Notes under the pieces: generated by a model
The model's input: the letters and a program-made list of their open reading frames with translations, nothing else
Database searches by the model: none
What the model was told of the DNA's origin: nothing
Translations under genes and position numbers: made by a program
Shown: positions 5,157-5,531 of the stretch, piece after piece
How the letters are laid out: every line of letters begins with the position of its first letter
Numbering within the stretch: position 1 is the stretch's first letter
Assembly: GCA_029940115.1 (NCBI GenBank)
Contig: JAOZRQ010000474.1
Coordinates: forward strand, 1 to 5,531
Origin: Desulfobacterales bacterium
GTDB lineage: Bacteria; Desulfobacterota; Desulfobacteria; Desulfobacterales; 4be13
Direction of reading: 5' to 3'
DNA: 5,531 nt

Positions 5157-5531
5157 TCATATAATTCCTTGTCTGAGTGCATCGTTAAATTTTTTTAACC
5201 CCTCTCCCGACAAGATCCTTTCAAAACCGGTTCCGCCAGCAATATCAACAAATGGCATCCCCTCCATCGCTCCGATCGGATTTCGTTTGAAGAGTCCCAT
5301 ATCCCCGGCCAGTTGCTTCGGTATCTTGAATTCAATGACAGTCAGGGATTTGGGTGTCTGCTGATCCGGCATATATTTTGCGATGCTTTCAAATGCAAAA
5401 TATTCGGCTGTTGAGAAGTCTTCAGCAAAATAAGTCATCCCATTGAATCCTTTAGTTGGCTTTAATTTGTTTCCAACGGGCGCATTTACAAATTGGGGGG
5501 ATCGTTCTTTCGTTGTCCCGTAGGGACTTGT
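5157..5531 (-). CDS. Unidentified protein, 5' end cut by window edge
   Basis: The frame stays open from the right edge to TGA 5159-5157, giving 124 codons. A start at ATG 5438 (93 residues) is possible, with AAAGGA 9 nt upstream. However, the sequence before it, FVNAPVGNKLKPTKGFNGM, looks coding and leads smoothly into TYFAEDFSTAEYFAFE, so I read the gene as continuing off the window. The YFAEDxxTAEYFA pattern recalls the second strand-helix of ADP-ribosyltransferase-like toxin domains. It is followed by TVIEFKIPKQLAGDMGLF and a conserved-looking GFERILSG near the C-terminus. I cannot confirm that family, and no catalytic set can be assigned. The first 18 or so visible codons come from the terminal repeat, so the true upstream sequence may also be repeat-derived. 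There is no evident terminator after the stop, only the REP-like pair. Confidence 0.6.
   Translation of the reverse strand, partial: TSPYGTTKERSPQFVNAPVGNKLKPTKGFNGMTYFAEDFSTAEYFAFESIAKYMPDQQTPKSLTVIEFKIPKQLAGDMGLFKRNPIGAMEGMPFVDIAGGTGFERILSGEGLKKFNDALRQGII
5476..5531. repeat. Right arm of window-terminal inverted repeat
   Basis: This 56-base arm is the reverse complement of 2-56 at about 87% identity, with a GTCCC-gta-GGGAC hairpin near the edge. Read on the plus strand in the sense of the left copy, it gives NGRIYKLG, then after one extra G, DRSFVVP and a TAG. The left arm reads DGRIHELGDRSFIVPQGL. This copy therefore looks like a non-coding or decayed version of the left one in that orientation, while on the minus strand it stays open as part of the right-edge gene. 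Confidence 0.75.

Overview
All recognisable genes in this window lie on the minus strand, so biological order runs from high to low coordinates. The base composition looks moderate. The gaps are packed with small repeats: REP-like hairpins, phased heptamers, and an inverted repeat shared by both window ends. There is also a decayed toxin-antitoxin module. This mix suggests a large, repeat-rich bacterial genome. My best guess is a Desulfobacterota sulfate reducer of the Desulfonema type, and a cyanobacterium is the main alternative, because heptamer repeats and this ATPase family also occur there. The taxonomic guess rests on recollection and is weak.

Layout from right to left. (1) 5157-5531: the 3' part of an unidentified gene whose frame stays open to the right edge. 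(2) 4964-5156: a repeat-filled gap with heptamers able to fold into a long hairpin and a pair of inverted REP-like hairpins. (3) 4475-4951: a small cysteine-rich V4R/DUF6144-like protein. (4) A 100-bp gap whose reading frame looks like the C-terminus of a lost gene. (5) 3052-4374: a complete MmgE/PrpD-family protein. (6) 2294-3000: remains of a UPF0175-type antitoxin / DUF3368-type PIN toxin locus. It has two antitoxin units, two apparent frameshifts and a toxin cut to about 72 residues. (7) 978-2297: an intact P-loop ATPase with a C-terminal winged helix. It starts inside the stop of the toxin remnant. (8) 721-977: a gap with two tandem perfect hairpins and a TTAACCC heptamer array that runs into the ATPase stop codon. 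(9) 1-720: a protein with a degenerate response-regulator receiver (REC) fold followed by a second domain, cut by the left edge.

The pair most likely to act together is the ATPase and the REC-like protein. They are codirectional, each has a good ribosome binding site, and they sit at the downstream end of the gene string. A STAND-like switch ATPase beside a phosphorylation-incompetent receiver could be a signalling or conflict module, but no effector is visible in the window. The MmgE/PrpD enzyme and the V4R-like protein may form a small metabolic or sensing unit, which is inferred only from adjacency and shared strand.

The two window ends carry a 55/56-bp inverted repeat with seven substitutions, all transitions, and one indel. 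In both copies the repeat lies inside an open reading frame, so a dispersed repeat seems to have supplied coding sequence.
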